A stretch of 64,000 nucleotides of DNA, taken from contig NZ_NWSQ01000015.1 of assembly GCF_002531725.1 (NCBI RefSeq), positions 1-64,000 of the forward strand, given 5' to 3'. Positions 1-7,965 of the stretch are shown piece after piece. This DNA comes from Rhizobium sp. L43 (GTDB taxonomy: Bacteria > Pseudomonadota > Alphaproteobacteria > Rhizobiales > Rhizobiaceae). Numbering within the stretch: the stretch's first letter is position 1; every line of letters begins with the position of its first letter. Under the pieces are notes generated by a model. It saw nothing but the letters and a program-made list of their open reading frames with translations. It was not told the DNA's origin and did no database searches. The position numbers and the translations under genes were made by a program.

Positions 1-80
1 TTCCACCTCCAAGTCATCGACCGGATACCAGCCCGATCAAACGGTGCTCTCGCACCACGCGCCATGCCTGGCGCACATGC
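1..80. other. Left edge, no gene assigned
   Basis: This short stretch precedes the terminator of the Met-rich gene. It has no start codon with a ribosome site and no recognisable protein motif. It could be the end of a gene lying outside the window. Confidence 0.3.
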
Positions 81-108
81 AAAAAGCCTCCGTCTCCGGA
101 GGCCTTTT
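81..108 (-). terminator. Rho-independent terminator of the Met-rich gene
   Basis: A 7-bp stem (GCCTCCG at 86-92 with CGGAGGC at 97-103) has a 4-nt loop. On the minus strand it is followed by five T residues, from the AAAAA at 81-85. It sits about 30 nt beyond the stop of the minus-strand Met-rich gene. The plus strand also has TTTT after one C, so it may work weakly in both directions. Confidence 0.8.
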
Positions 109-136
109 GGTCGTTTATCTGAGACGCTGAGACGGC

Positions 137-451
137 TCAGGCGGCCATCGTGCAGCACATCATCATGCCGCCGCAGTTCATCATGACAGGCATGCCGCCC
201 GACATCATCGACATCATGCGCTTGCAGCATTCCATGAACATGTCCTTGTCCATGCCGTCCATCGGCTTCATTTCGCAGACCATGCCTTCGGCAGTCATGG
301 TGCACTTCATGGCGCCCATCATCATCGGCATCATCCCACCGTTCATCATGGGCATGCCTGACATCATCGGCATCATTCCACCCATCATCGGGTTCATCAT
401 GGCGGGGATCATGTTGTTCATCATCGGCATCATGTTCATGGCGGGGTTCAT
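137..451 (-). CDS. Methionine-rich small protein (about 40% Met)
   Basis: This 104-residue protein has 42 Met and 7 Cys. The first half is built of MMP, MMN and MMGG runs. The second half carries the charged residues and the Cys residues, including ECC, NC and a terminal CC. There is no signal peptide or membrane segment. The start is supported by GGAGAGAGACA just before the ATG, and a terminator follows the stop. Met/Cys clusters are typical ligands for Cu(I) or other soft metals, so metal binding or a Met-oxidation sink is a reasonable guess, but no family is recognised. Low-complexity sequence makes homology search difficult. An independent 19-codon ORF lies directly upstream. Confidence 0.75.
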   Translation of the reverse strand: MNPAMNMMPMMNNMIPAMMNPMMGGMMPMMSGMPMMNGGMMPMMMGAMKCTMTAEGMVCEMKPMDGMDKDMFMECCKRMMSMMSGGMPVMMNCGGMMMCCTMAA

Positions 452-487
452 TGTCTCTCTCCGATCAATACAGCGGCGTTTCGCGTT

Positions 488-547
488 TTAATGGATCGGG
501 AGATAAAACGACCAATCGAAGCAAGCAATGTAAAAAAATCTTCCCAT
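488..547 (-). CDS. 19-codon leader ORF before the Met-rich gene
   Basis: This ORF starts at ATG 547-545 with a very strong ribosome site, TTGGAGGAAAAGAT, and stops with TAA at 490-488. The encoded peptide, MGRFFYIACFDWSFYLPIH, is rich in aromatic residues. Its stop lies 36 nt before the Met-rich start codon. It was too short for ordinary ORF calling. It may be a regulatory leader peptide or a small membrane-active peptide. The ribosome site is the main support. Confidence 0.45.
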   Translation of the reverse strand: MGRFFYIACFDWSFYLPIH

Positions 548-603
548 ATCTTTTCCTCCAATAGAATGGAACGGTTTCGATGGGATTGCGCAAACTTACC
601 AAG

Positions 604-625
604 ATAACGGAATTTCGTCCGTTAT
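604..625. repeat. Perfect 8-bp inverted repeat
   Basis: ATAACGGA (604-611) pairs with TCCGTTAT (618-625) across a 6-nt loop. It lies between the Met-rich gene, whose transcription starts near here on the minus strand, and the 3' end of the desaturase gene. There is no U-tract. It could be an operator or part of a desaturase transcript end. Confidence 0.4.
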
Positions 626-697
626 AATCGGTCAAGCGGAGCGAGGGTCGCTTCGCCGGCCAGCGCTCGCTGCTTCGCGCTGGGATGGGCTATCCTG

Positions 698-1621
698 TTA
701 TGAGTGATGAGGATGCGTCGGGTCGTCGTGCGGTTTCAGGAAAAACCGGCGCGCGATGTCCCAATAGCCGTCATAGACAAGCCCGCCATTCGAACGGACG
801 AGCGTTTCGCGATTGTGGCGATAGACCGCCGGAAGGCGATACCAGGAGATGCCCGGCCGGCGATGATGGAGAACATGCAGATTGTTGTAGAGGAACAGCA
901 AGCCGAAGAGCCGGCTGTTTTCGACGATGGCGGTGCGCTCCTCATGGCTGTCGGCATATCTGTGCTCGGCATAGGATCTGAGCCGCGTCATCGCAGCACC
1001 CGTATAGACGAAAGCGAGGAAAAGCCACAGCTGCATGCCGCAGACAACCGTCGCCCAGAAAAGAACGGCGGTGACGGCGATGCCGTGCACTGCCCATATC
1101 CGCCGTCTTCCCGGTTCGTTCGTCCGGATCAGCCGCCATTCCTGCCCAAGGAAACTCAAAATCATCACCGCCGGACCGATGGTCAAACGGCCGAACAGGG
1201 TGGTGTTCCACCGCGCCAGCAGCCTGCCAGCCGCGCCCAGCTGCTCCCAGGCAGCCTTGGTAAAATAGGAGGATTCAGGATCCTCGATCGGGTCGGTGAG
1301 ATATTCGTCGCGATGATGCTCCAGATGGCTTTCCTTATAGATCGGATAGGGCAGCCACAACGATAGGGGTATCGATCCGATCGCGTCGTTGATCCGTCGG
1401 TTTCCTGTCGGATGGCCGTGAATGACCTCGTGCTGAAGCGATCCATGCCAGGCAATCAGCCAGCCTCCGGCAATCACGACCACGATCATCGGCAATGATT
1501 GCCACCACCAGGTGAGCGCAAGAAATCCGCCATGGATGACGAGCGTGAGAATGACCGTCGGCCATTCCGTTAAACGCTTTGGAATAATGGTTCCGGCGGC
1601 CTGCGAAGTCCTGTCGAGCAT
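698..1621 (-). CDS. Membrane fatty acid desaturase
   Basis: The three histidine boxes of membrane di-iron desaturases/hydroxylases are present: HEVIH (about residues 64-68), HLEHH (99-103) and a C-terminal HVLHH. Between them lie hydrophobic segments that would place the boxes on the cytoplasmic side. By family the enzyme inserts a double bond or hydroxyl into an acyl or similar lipid substrate; the substrate is not visible. ATG at 1621 has GGGGA at suitable spacing; an upstream GTG at 1645 lacks one, so 307 residues is preferred. The promoter carries a 19-bp palindrome also found before the operon at 11544. Confidence 0.85.
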   Translation of the reverse strand: MLDRTSQAAGTIIPKRLTEWPTVILTLVIHGGFLALTWWWQSLPMIVVVIAGGWLIAWHGSLQHEVIHGHPTGNRRINDAIGSIPLSLWLPYPIYKESHLEHHRDEYLTDPIEDPESSYFTKAAWEQLGAAGRLLARWNTTLFGRLTIGPAVMILSFLGQEWRLIRTNEPGRRRIWAVHGIAVTAVLFWATVVCGMQLWLFLAFVYTGAAMTRLRSYAEHRYADSHEERTAIVENSRLFGLLFLYNNLHVLHHRRPGISWYRLPAVYRHNRETLVRSNGGLVYDGYWDIARRFFLKPHDDPTHPHHS

Positions 1622-1682
1622 GCGTGTGATTTCCCCATCAACCACACCAATTTATCGCAGGGCATCGGCGACAGGGAATAAC

Positions 1683-1701
1683 GTCTATCTATTTTATAGA
1701 C
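1683..1701. promoter_or_regulatory. Palindromic operator in desaturase promoter
   Basis: GTCTAT-N7-ATAGAC is a perfect palindrome. On the minus strand it overlaps a CTATAA -10-like box, with a TTGAGA -35-like box 19 nt upstream (1724-1719). A site matching at 16 of 19 positions lies at 11579-11597, in front of the nine-gene operon. Repressor binding is inferred. Confidence 0.55.
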
Positions 1702-1748
1702 TTATCCGAAAAAATCTGTCTCAACTCACCGGACTGCTCGATCCAAAC

Positions 1749-2345
1749 CTAAGGCCTGTCGCCGCGAAGATGACGCTCGAGGAAGGGCAAATTGTCCTGT
1801 CCCCAATAGATCTCACCGTCATAGACATAGGTGGGAAAGCCGAAGACGCCGCTGTCGCGGGCATGCAGGCGGTCCGCCGACCATTTGTTCTGAACATCCT
1901 CGTCGGCTTGCCGCCTAAGAAGTGCCGCGCCATCGAAACCTGCCGAGGTCACGATCGCCTCGCGCACATCGGGCCTGCCGATATCCCTGGCCTCGCTCCA
2001 GAAGGCATGTTGCAGGGCGCGGGCAACGCCGATCCAATCCTGTCCGTCGAGATAGGCGGCAATCACGAAGAGGGATGCCGGCGTCGGATCGCTCAATTCA
2101 GGGCGATGTTCGAGCCGCAGTTCCTTGCCGCGCACGCGCGCCCAGCGCTTGAGATCCCGCGTCCAGTAAGCGCGCCGGATCTCCGGGCGATTGCGTGAGA
2201 AGATACCGCCATTTTCCTCGACCACCGTCGTCAGATAGGGGGTGATGCCGACGTCGTTCTTCGCCGCAAGTTCGGCAAAGGCGTCGAAGCCGATATAGGC
2301 CCAGGGCGAGCCGATCGAAAAGAAATACTCTACCGATTTGGTCAC
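1749..2345 (-). CDS. 2-hydroxychromene-2-carboxylate isomerase-like protein (DsbA fold)
   Basis: The N-terminus VEYFFSIGSPWAYIG and the C-terminal GVFGFPTYVYDGEIYWGQDNL are typical of the HCCA isomerase/GST-kappa family, thioredoxin-fold enzymes that usually use glutathione. An ORF runs upstream to 2435 but overlaps the preceding gene. GTG at 2345 (AGGGA upstream) gives 198 residues, the family's normal size. It is the last gene of the long minus-strand operon, 53 nt after the broken monooxygenase. A role in handling a thiol or glutathione conjugate fits the operon but is inferred; naphthalene-type chemistry is not implied. Confidence 0.75.
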   Translation of the reverse strand: MTKSVEYFFSIGSPWAYIGFDAFAELAAKNDVGITPYLTTVVEENGGIFSRNRPEIRRAYWTRDLKRWARVRGKELRLEHRPELSDPTPASLFVIAAYLDGQDWIGVARALQHAFWSEARDIGRPDVREAIVTSAGFDGAALLRRQADEDVQNKWSADRLHARDSGVFGFPTYVYDGEIYWGQDNLPFLERHLRGDRP

Positions 2346-2398
2346 TGATGCATATTCCCTGCGAGGTGATTGGTCCGGCGTCGTATGGGCGACGCCTT

Positions 2399-3434
2399 TC
2401 AGGAAGCGGCCCGGATGTCGGATCGCGCTTTCCATCCGAGCTCCGGTGCAATTGTCGTCACGTAATCGTGGAGGATCTGGCGATATTCCTCGTGCTCGAA
2501 CTCGTAAGGAAGTTCCAGCCTCAACTCATCGACCTGGGGCAGGATCGGATCGGCAAAAAGCTGCGCCAATATCTCCTCCGACGTGCCGACGATATCACGG
2601 GCGAAAAGCGTTCGCCGCTCGCCCTGCGGTGAAAGGGTTCGCTCATGGCGGCCATCGGCATAGTCTCGATACCGGCGGCGCGTTGCGGCATCGGCGCTAT
2701 CGAAAGGCACGATGACGCGGCCCAGCGCGACCCGGCGCTGCGTGCCGCCGGCGCGATAGGTTTCGATCAACCGCGATTGCGCGGTGAAGAAATCATCGGT
2801 CCCCTCGCCCGTTATCACATTGCCGGTCAACAGGTTGAAGCCATTGCGGCCGGCCCATTCGGCCGAGCGCTGCGACCCGCCGCCATACCAGATCCGGTCG
2901 ATCAGGCCCTTGGCATAAGGCTGCAGCCGCGGCCGCTGCGGGCGAGGGCGTCTTGATCAAGGTCTGTTCGTCGCCGAGATAAGTGCCGCGCAGATTGTCG
3001 GCAAAGCGCCGCACGCGATCATGCGAAAAATCGTAACCCGTCCAGTCGCCGTCGAAGACAAGCGGCGCGATCAGGTCTGCGTGCAATGGTCGTCCAGCGC
3101 TGACACCGACATTCAGCCGCCCGCGCGACAGAACATCGACGGTGGCGAGATCTTCGGCCAGCCGGTAAGGGCTCTCGTAACCGATCGGGATGACCGCGGT
3201 TCCAAGCTCGATCCGGCTGGTTCGCTGCGTCGCCGCCGCCAGGAAGGCGCTCGCGGAAGAGATTCCAGGCTCCAGGTGCCGCTGGCGGACCCAGGCACTG
3301 TCGAAGCCCAGATCCTCGCCATATTGCAGCTGCTCAAGCGTCTGTTCCAGTCCCGACAACGGATCTTCGTCGGGATAGTTGCCGGGGGTGAGGAAGCCGA
3401 TATGGCTGATGGATATGTTGCCCACTCGTGCCAT
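2399..3434 (-). pseudogene. LLM flavin-dependent monooxygenase, frameshifted
   Basis: The N-terminal part starts at ATG 3434 (MARVGNISISHIGFLTPG) and reads well as a bacterial luciferase-like (LLM) oxidoreductase up to about LIKTPSP. It then turns into an Ala/Arg-rich frame. The family sequence resumes in the +1 frame (RLQPYAKGLIDRIWYGGG) and continues to the stop at 2399. One extra C in the CCC run (GGG at 2940-2942 on the plus strand) explains it. Corrected, the product is about 344 residues, normal for the family. The start overlaps or nearly abuts the preceding binding-protein gene (4 nt apart). It could be a recent inactivating mutation or a sequencing error. Confidence 0.8.
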
Positions 3435-3438
3435 CCGA

Positions 3439-4377
3439 TCAGTATTTCGGTAGGCCAGGCGGGTTGGTCTCGGATACCGGCAAGGCCTCCTCGGAGAGAT
3501 GCCAGTGGTCGAGGATTTTTGCATAGGTGCCGTCTTTGATCAGGCCGTTGGTGGCGACAGTCAGCGCATCGGCCAGCCCGCTCCCCTTGCGCGTGGCGAT
3601 CGCGACATCTGAACGATCAGGCCAGCCGGCGCTCAGCGTGCCGACGCGCTTGATGTTCTTGTCGCGCGCGGCGATGAAAACAAGCTGTGCATGCGGCTGC
3701 ACGATGACATCGGCCCGGCCGGACCGCAGCGCGAGAAGGCTTGCCGCCTCGTCGTCGTAATATTGCAGCTCGATCGGCTTCAGGCCCGCGGCGACATCTT
3801 CCTCGCTCCATTTCACCAGGATACGCTCCTGGTTGGTGCCGGCGCCGACGATGATCCTGAGGCCGGCGGCGTCCTTGGGCTCCTTGATCGAAGTGACGGC
3901 ACTGTCGGATTTCACGAAGAAACCGTGCAGGCCCTGGCGGTAAGTGGAGAAATCGAACTTCTCCTTGCGCTGCTCGGTGACGCCGACATTGGAGATGACG
4001 GCGTCATATTTGCCCGAGGTGAGGCCGAGCGGCCAGTCGATCCAGGCGACCGGCACGATCTCCAGCGTCAGGCCGAGGCTGTCGGCAATGGCATAGGCAT
4101 AATCGGGATCGGCCCCGACCACGGTCTTGGCGTCGGTGGCATAGGTGGCAAGCGGCGGCCCGCCGGGGCTGACGGCGATGGTGAACTTGCCTGGCGTGAC
4201 GAACTTGAATTCTTTAGGGATCGCAGCAATGGCCGCATCGTTCCTGGCGGCATGAAGCCGGCCCGGCTGTTCAGGGCTCAGGTCGAAATCCTCGGCCGCA
4301 TGGGCGGCGCCGAAACCAGTCAAGGCTGACACCAGGGCCGCGAAGAACAAGGTGCGAGATTTGGGATGGATCGTCAC
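3439..4377 (-). CDS. Amino-acid ABC transporter substrate-binding protein (copy 2)
   Basis: This is a family 3 periplasmic solute-binding protein. A signal peptide (RTLFFAALVSALTGFGAAHA) is followed by the SBP_bac_3 pattern, with the GLTSGKYDAVISNVGVTEQRKEKFDFS block. GTG at 4377 has GGAGA ten bases upstream and places the signal peptide at the N-terminus. The ORF extends to 4494, but that extension is translated from the palindromic repeat. It is a clear paralogue of the protein encoded at 4558-5502; both share a DLSPEQP motif just after the signal peptide and a GTNQE block in the ligand lobe. Two binding proteins for one permease suggest a broadened substrate range. Confidence 0.85.
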   Translation of the reverse strand: MTIHPKSRTLFFAALVSALTGFGAAHAAEDFDLSPEQPGRLHAARNDAAIAAIPKEFKFVTPGKFTIAVSPGGPPLATYATDAKTVVGADPDYAYAIADSLGLTLEIVPVAWIDWPLGLTSGKYDAVISNVGVTEQRKEKFDFSTYRQGLHGFFVKSDSAVTSIKEPKDAAGLRIIVGAGTNQERILVKWSEEDVAAGLKPIELQYYDDEAASLLALRSGRADVIVQPHAQLVFIAARDKNIKRVGTLSAGWPDRSDVAIATRKGSGLADALTVATNGLIKDGTYAKILDHWHLSEEALPVSETNPPGLPKY

Positions 4378-4449
4378 GTTCAATATATCTCCGTTTGCAT
4401 CGGGAAGTGGAAACGGACCGGCGCGCTTCCCTGTAACGCCGGTCCGCCG

Positions 4450-4548
4450 ATGCATGTCGCCCAAAAGTGCACAGCGGTTTTGGGCGACATGCATAAAAAC
4501 AAAGATCTAAAGCGCGTCGCATGAAGCCGCTCGAACGCGACGCGCTTT
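4450..4548. repeat. RIME-like intergenic element with two palindromes
   Basis: The first palindrome has perfect 17-bp arms (4450-4466 and 4478-4494; GCATGTCGCCCAAAA in the left arm). The second has perfect 12-bp arms (AAAGCGCGTCGC at 4509-4520 with 4537-4548). The total size of about 100 bp and the double-hairpin layout match the Rhizobium-specific intergenic mosaic elements. It lies inside the operon between the two binding-protein genes. It may stabilise or process the transcript. A related element lies at 60079-60193. Confidence 0.75.
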
Positions 4549-4557
4549 GGACCAACG

Positions 4558-5502
4558 TTACGAACCGCTCTTCGGCAGGCCGGGCGGGTTGGTCTGGGCC
4601 TTGTCGATTGCCTCAGGACCGAGGTTCCACGTATCGAGGATCTTCTTATAGGCACCGTTGCCGATCAGGTCGTTGACGACATCGGTCAAGGGTGCCGCCA
4701 GGCCGCTGCCCTTGCGCGTGGTGACGGCAATCTCGGCCGTGATCGGCCAGCCGCCGCTGATGGTGCCGACCAGTTTGGTCTTGCCGTTGATCCCCGCCGA
4801 ATAGGCCTGCGTCGCATTCACGCTGAAGACGGCGTCGGCTCTGCCGGACTGGACAGCGAGATCCTTGACCGCGTCGTCGTCATAATATTGCACCTCGATC
4901 GGCTTCAGGCCGGCGGCGACGTTCTGCCGGTCCCATTCCAGCAGAATCTTCTCCTGGTTGGTGCCCGCATCGGTGATGACCTTCAGGCCGGCAATATCCT
5001 TCGGCTGCTTGAGGGCCGTGATCGGGCTATCCGCCTTGACGTAGAAGCCGAGCTCGTCCTTGCGGTAGGTGGAGAAGTCGAATTTCTCCTTGCGCTCCTC
5101 CGTGACCGTCACGTTGGAGATCACCGCGTCGAACTTGCCGGAGGTCAGCCCCAGCGGCCAATCGGCCCAGGCGACGGAAACGAGATTGAACTTCAGGCCC
5201 AGGCTATCGGCGATCGCCTGTGCCAGATCGACGTCGTAACCGATCACCGTCTTGGAATCGGAAGCATAATCATGTAGCGGCAGGTTGCCGCTCGAGCTGA
5301 TGCCGACGGTGAAGACGCCGCTTTCGACGAATTTGAAGTCCTTGACTTCGCCAATGCGCTTCTCGTTCTTTTCCAGCCGCAGCCGGTTCGGCTGCTCGGG
5401 GCTGAGGTCGAATTTCTGCTGCGCCTGCGCGGAACCGAAACCGATCGCGGCAATGGTGACGGCGCCCGCTATCAGCAGCCTTGCCCTATCTCTAAATGTC
5501 AT
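4558..5502 (-). CDS. Amino-acid ABC transporter substrate-binding protein (copy 1)
   Basis: This family 3 solute-binding protein has a signal peptide ending AIGFGSAQAQ and the conserved GKFDAVISNVTVTEERKEKFDFS block. ATG at 5502 has AGAAGGGGC just upstream; the longer ORF to 5574 has no ribosome site. It lies 92 nt downstream of the fused permease-ATPase gene, so it should feed that transporter. It is paralogous to 3439-4377, with the RIME-like element between them, which suggests tandem duplication. Confidence 0.88.
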   Translation of the reverse strand: MTFRDRARLLIAGAVTIAAIGFGSAQAQQKFDLSPEQPNRLRLEKNEKRIGEVKDFKFVESGVFTVGISSSGNLPLHDYASDSKTVIGYDVDLAQAIADSLGLKFNLVSVAWADWPLGLTSGKFDAVISNVTVTEERKEKFDFSTYRKDELGFYVKADSPITALKQPKDIAGLKVITDAGTNQEKILLEWDRQNVAAGLKPIEVQYYDDDAVKDLAVQSGRADAVFSVNATQAYSAGINGKTKLVGTISGGWPITAEIAVTTRKGSGLAAPLTDVVNDLIGNGAYKKILDTWNLGPEAIDKAQTNPPGLPKSGS

Positions 5503-5594
5503 GCCCCTTCTCCATTTCATCTTTAGGTTGTGATTGTTGTCAGTCGACCGGAGCAGCCCGTCGCGGCCCGGCATTTCACCAGCGCTGTCAGGCG

Positions 5595-7370
5595 CTAGAG
5601 AACCTTGGCGAGGAACTCCCGTGTTCGGGAATGTTCCGCTTGCGTGAAGATGCGGGCCGGCGGGCCGGCCTCGAGAATGCGGCCGCCATCCATGAAGATG
5701 ACGGTGTCGGCAACTTCGCGGGCAAAACCGATTTCATGGGTGACGATGACGAGTGTCGTGCCGGTGCGGGCCAGCTCCTTGATGACGTCGAGCACTTCGC
5801 CGACGAGCTCCGGATCAAGCGCCGAGGTCGGCTCATCGAAAAGCAGCACCTTGGGGCGGAGCGCCAGGGCGCGGGCGATCGCCACGCGCTGCTGCTGGCC
5901 GCCGGAAAGCTGGCGCGGATAGGCGTTGATCTTGTCGCTGAGCCCGATGCGGGCCAGCAGTTCCTGCGCCAGTTGCACAGCCTCCTCGCGGCTGACGCCG
6001 CGCACCTGGATCGGTGCCTCGATGAGGTTTTCGAGAACGGTCAGATGCGGGAACAGATTGAAGCTCTGGAAGACCATGCCGATATCGGCGCGGCGGGTGA
6101 GAATATCCTTTTCCTTCAGCTCGTAGAGCGTGTCGCCCTTCCTGCTGTAGCCGACGAAATCGCCGTCGACCGAGATGAAGCCTTCATCGACACGCTCGAG
6201 ATGGTTGATGGCGCGCAGCAGCGTCGACTTGCCGGAACCGGAGGGGCCGAGGATGGCGGTCACACTGCCGGCGGGAAGGCTGAGCTCGACATTATCGAGC
6301 ACCTTCAGCGAGCCGAAGCTCTTCGAAATACCGTGGATGCGCACCGCGCCGCCTGCGGCCCGTAACACCGCCGCATCCCGGAAGCCGATCTTGCGGACGG
6401 TGTCGGTCGCCGTCTCAAAGACCGGCAGCGGACGACGGAAGCGTTCGAAGAAAGCCTGGAAGGGCAGCGGCGTCGGATTGCGCACGGCGCCCTTGGAGAA
6501 ATAGCGCTCGATATAGTGCTGGGCGAGCGACAGCACCGTCATGATGATCAGATACCAGACGGTCGCCACCATCAGCAGCGGAATGACTTCGAGATTGCGG
6601 CGGTAGATCACCTGAACCGTATAAAAGAGTTCCGGCAGCGCCAGCACGTAGACCATGGACGTGCTCTTCGCCAATCCGATCAACTCGTTGAAGCCGGTCG
6701 GCAGAATCGAGCGCATGGCCTGCGGCAGCACGATGCGGAAGGCCTGGCGGCGGCGCGGCAGGCCGAGGGCGGCCGCCGCTTCCAGCTGTCCATGATCCAC
6801 CGAGAGAATGCCGCCCCGCACGATTTCCGCGAAGAAGGCCGACTGATTGAGCGTCAGGCCGAGGAAGGCAGCGGCAAAGGGCGTCAGCAGTTGCACGGTG
6901 GGATAGTCGATAAAGACCGTATCGGTGAAGGGAATGCCGATCTTGATCGTCTCGTAGAGGTAGCCGAGATTGTTCAAGATCAAGAGCAGCACGATGACCG
7001 GGATGGAGCGCAGCAGCCAGATATAGCCCCAGGAGAGACCGGAGAGCAGCGGCGACTTGGAAACGCGGGCAAGCGCCAGCGCCGTTCCGAGAATGGAACC
7101 GGATATGGCGGCAAGCACGGTTAGGAGCAACGTCCGGCCGAGGCCGACGAGCACCGGCTCGGCAAAGAACCATTCGCCGAAGACGCCCCAGCCCCAGCGC
7201 GGATTGGTGAAGGTGGAATAGAGCACGGCTGTGATGACGATGGCTGCGAAAATCGTGCCTGCCAAGCGGCCCGGATGGCGCGCCGGCACGATGCGGTAAC
7301 GGGAATAGTCCTTCGATTCTGCCGTCCTGCTGCCGGGATCGATGCCGGCAAAATCCGTCGTCAGTGCCAT
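5595..7370 (-). CDS. Fused amino-acid ABC permease and ATPase
   Basis: The 591-residue protein contains both membrane and ATPase domains. Residues 35-290 are a HisM/GlnP-type permease with about five or six membrane segments and the EAA loop (EAAAALGLPRRRQAFRIVLPQA, about 197-217). A linker (about 300-342) leads to a complete ABC ATPase: Walker A GPSGSGKS (375-382), Q-loop (Q435), signature LSGGQQQR (488-495) and Walker B VLLFDE (508-513). In this family the two are normally separate genes. A homodimer would form the whole membrane engine. The ribosome site AAGGGAAG supports the start. Neighbouring genes suggest cystine or N-acyl/S-alkyl cysteine uptake; this is inferred. Confidence 0.9.
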   Translation of the reverse strand: MALTTDFAGIDPGSRTAESKDYSRYRIVPARHPGRLAGTIFAAIVITAVLYSTFTNPRWGWGVFGEWFFAEPVLVGLGRTLLLTVLAAISGSILGTALALARVSKSPLLSGLSWGYIWLLRSIPVIVLLLILNNLGYLYETIKIGIPFTDTVFIDYPTVQLLTPFAAAFLGLTLNQSAFFAEIVRGGILSVDHGQLEAAAALGLPRRRQAFRIVLPQAMRSILPTGFNELIGLAKSTSMVYVLALPELFYTVQVIYRRNLEVIPLLMVATVWYLIIMTVLSLAQHYIERYFSKGAVRNPTPLPFQAFFERFRRPLPVFETATDTVRKIGFRDAAVLRAAGGAVRIHGISKSFGSLKVLDNVELSLPAGSVTAILGPSGSGKSTLLRAINHLERVDEGFISVDGDFVGYSRKGDTLYELKEKDILTRRADIGMVFQSFNLFPHLTVLENLIEAPIQVRGVSREEAVQLAQELLARIGLSDKINAYPRQLSGGQQQRVAIARALALRPKVLLFDEPTSALDPELVGEVLDVIKELARTGTTLVIVTHEIGFAREVADTVIFMDGGRILEAGPPARIFTQAEHSRTREFLAKVL

Positions 7371-7407
7371 TGTGCTTCCCTTTTATGATTATCGGTCTTT
7401 GCCGTTT

Positions 7408-7965
7408 TCAGTGATTGGCGCCGGCCAGGCGCAGGCGCGGTTCCGCATCTTCGAGAGCCGGCTCGGCGAGATGGGTAATGTCCTTCTCGAAGGGCAGGCT
7501 CTTGTAGATTTCGGGATCGGCTGATGTGTCGAAGAGAGCGGTGTAGCCATAGTTCAGATAGAGGCCGACGGCCTCGGGCTGGCGAAAGCCTGTTGTCAGG
7601 TAGATGCGGGCATAGCCCTGGCGGGCGGCCTGGGCCTCCAGCTCCACCAGCACTTTGCGGGCAAGGCCCTGGCGGCGCAGATCGGAGCGCGTCCAGATGC
7701 GTTTGAACTCGGCCGTGTGCTCGTCATAATTCTTGAAGGCGCCGCCGCCGATGGTTTCGCCGTCGCGGATTAACAGCAGAAAATTGCCGTGGGGCGGCGC
7801 AAAGGCTTCAGGGGGATAGCGGCTGAGCTCGGCGGCCGCACCTTCGGCATTGAAATAGGTGCCGTAGCGGCTGTCATATTCGTAGATCAATTCATCGATC
7901 AGCGGCTTGGCGCGCGGATCGAGAGAGCTGGTATAGAGAAACGTATCGCTCATATCGTTCATCAC
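7408..7965 (-). CDS. GNAT family N-acetyltransferase
   Basis: The acetyl-CoA-binding motif A region is RRQGLARKVLVELEAQAARQG, followed by a C-terminal motif B-like VGLYLNYGYTA. The length of 185 residues is normal for a single GNAT domain. The start codon overlaps the stop of the M20 gene (TGATG-type overlap), so the two are translationally coupled. In the B. subtilis ytm operon an acetyltransferase (SnaA) and an M20 deacetylase (SndA) act before and after monooxygenation of S-alkylcysteine. The same pairing here suggests an N-acetylation step on an amino acid. Substrate not shown. Confidence 0.85.
   Translation of the reverse strand: MMNDMSDTFLYTSSLDPRAKPLIDELIYEYDSRYGTYFNAEGAAAELSRYPPEAFAPPHGNFLLLIRDGETIGGGAFKNYDEHTAEFKRIWTRSDLRRQGLARKVLVELEAQAARQGYARIYLTTGFRQPEAVGLYLNYGYTALFDTSADPEIYKSLPFEKDITHLAEPALEDAEPRLRLAGANH

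Noticed and set aside
150..491. 113-codon plus-strand ORF over the Met-rich gene
   Set aside because: It is the antisense shadow of the ATG repeats; its Ile/Met-rich composition results from CAT/ATC complements, and the minus strand has the ribosome site and terminator.
2346..2435. Longer start of the HCCA isomerase-like protein at 2435
   Set aside because: It would overlap the upstream monooxygenase and add a non-family N-terminus; GTG 2345 fits family length.
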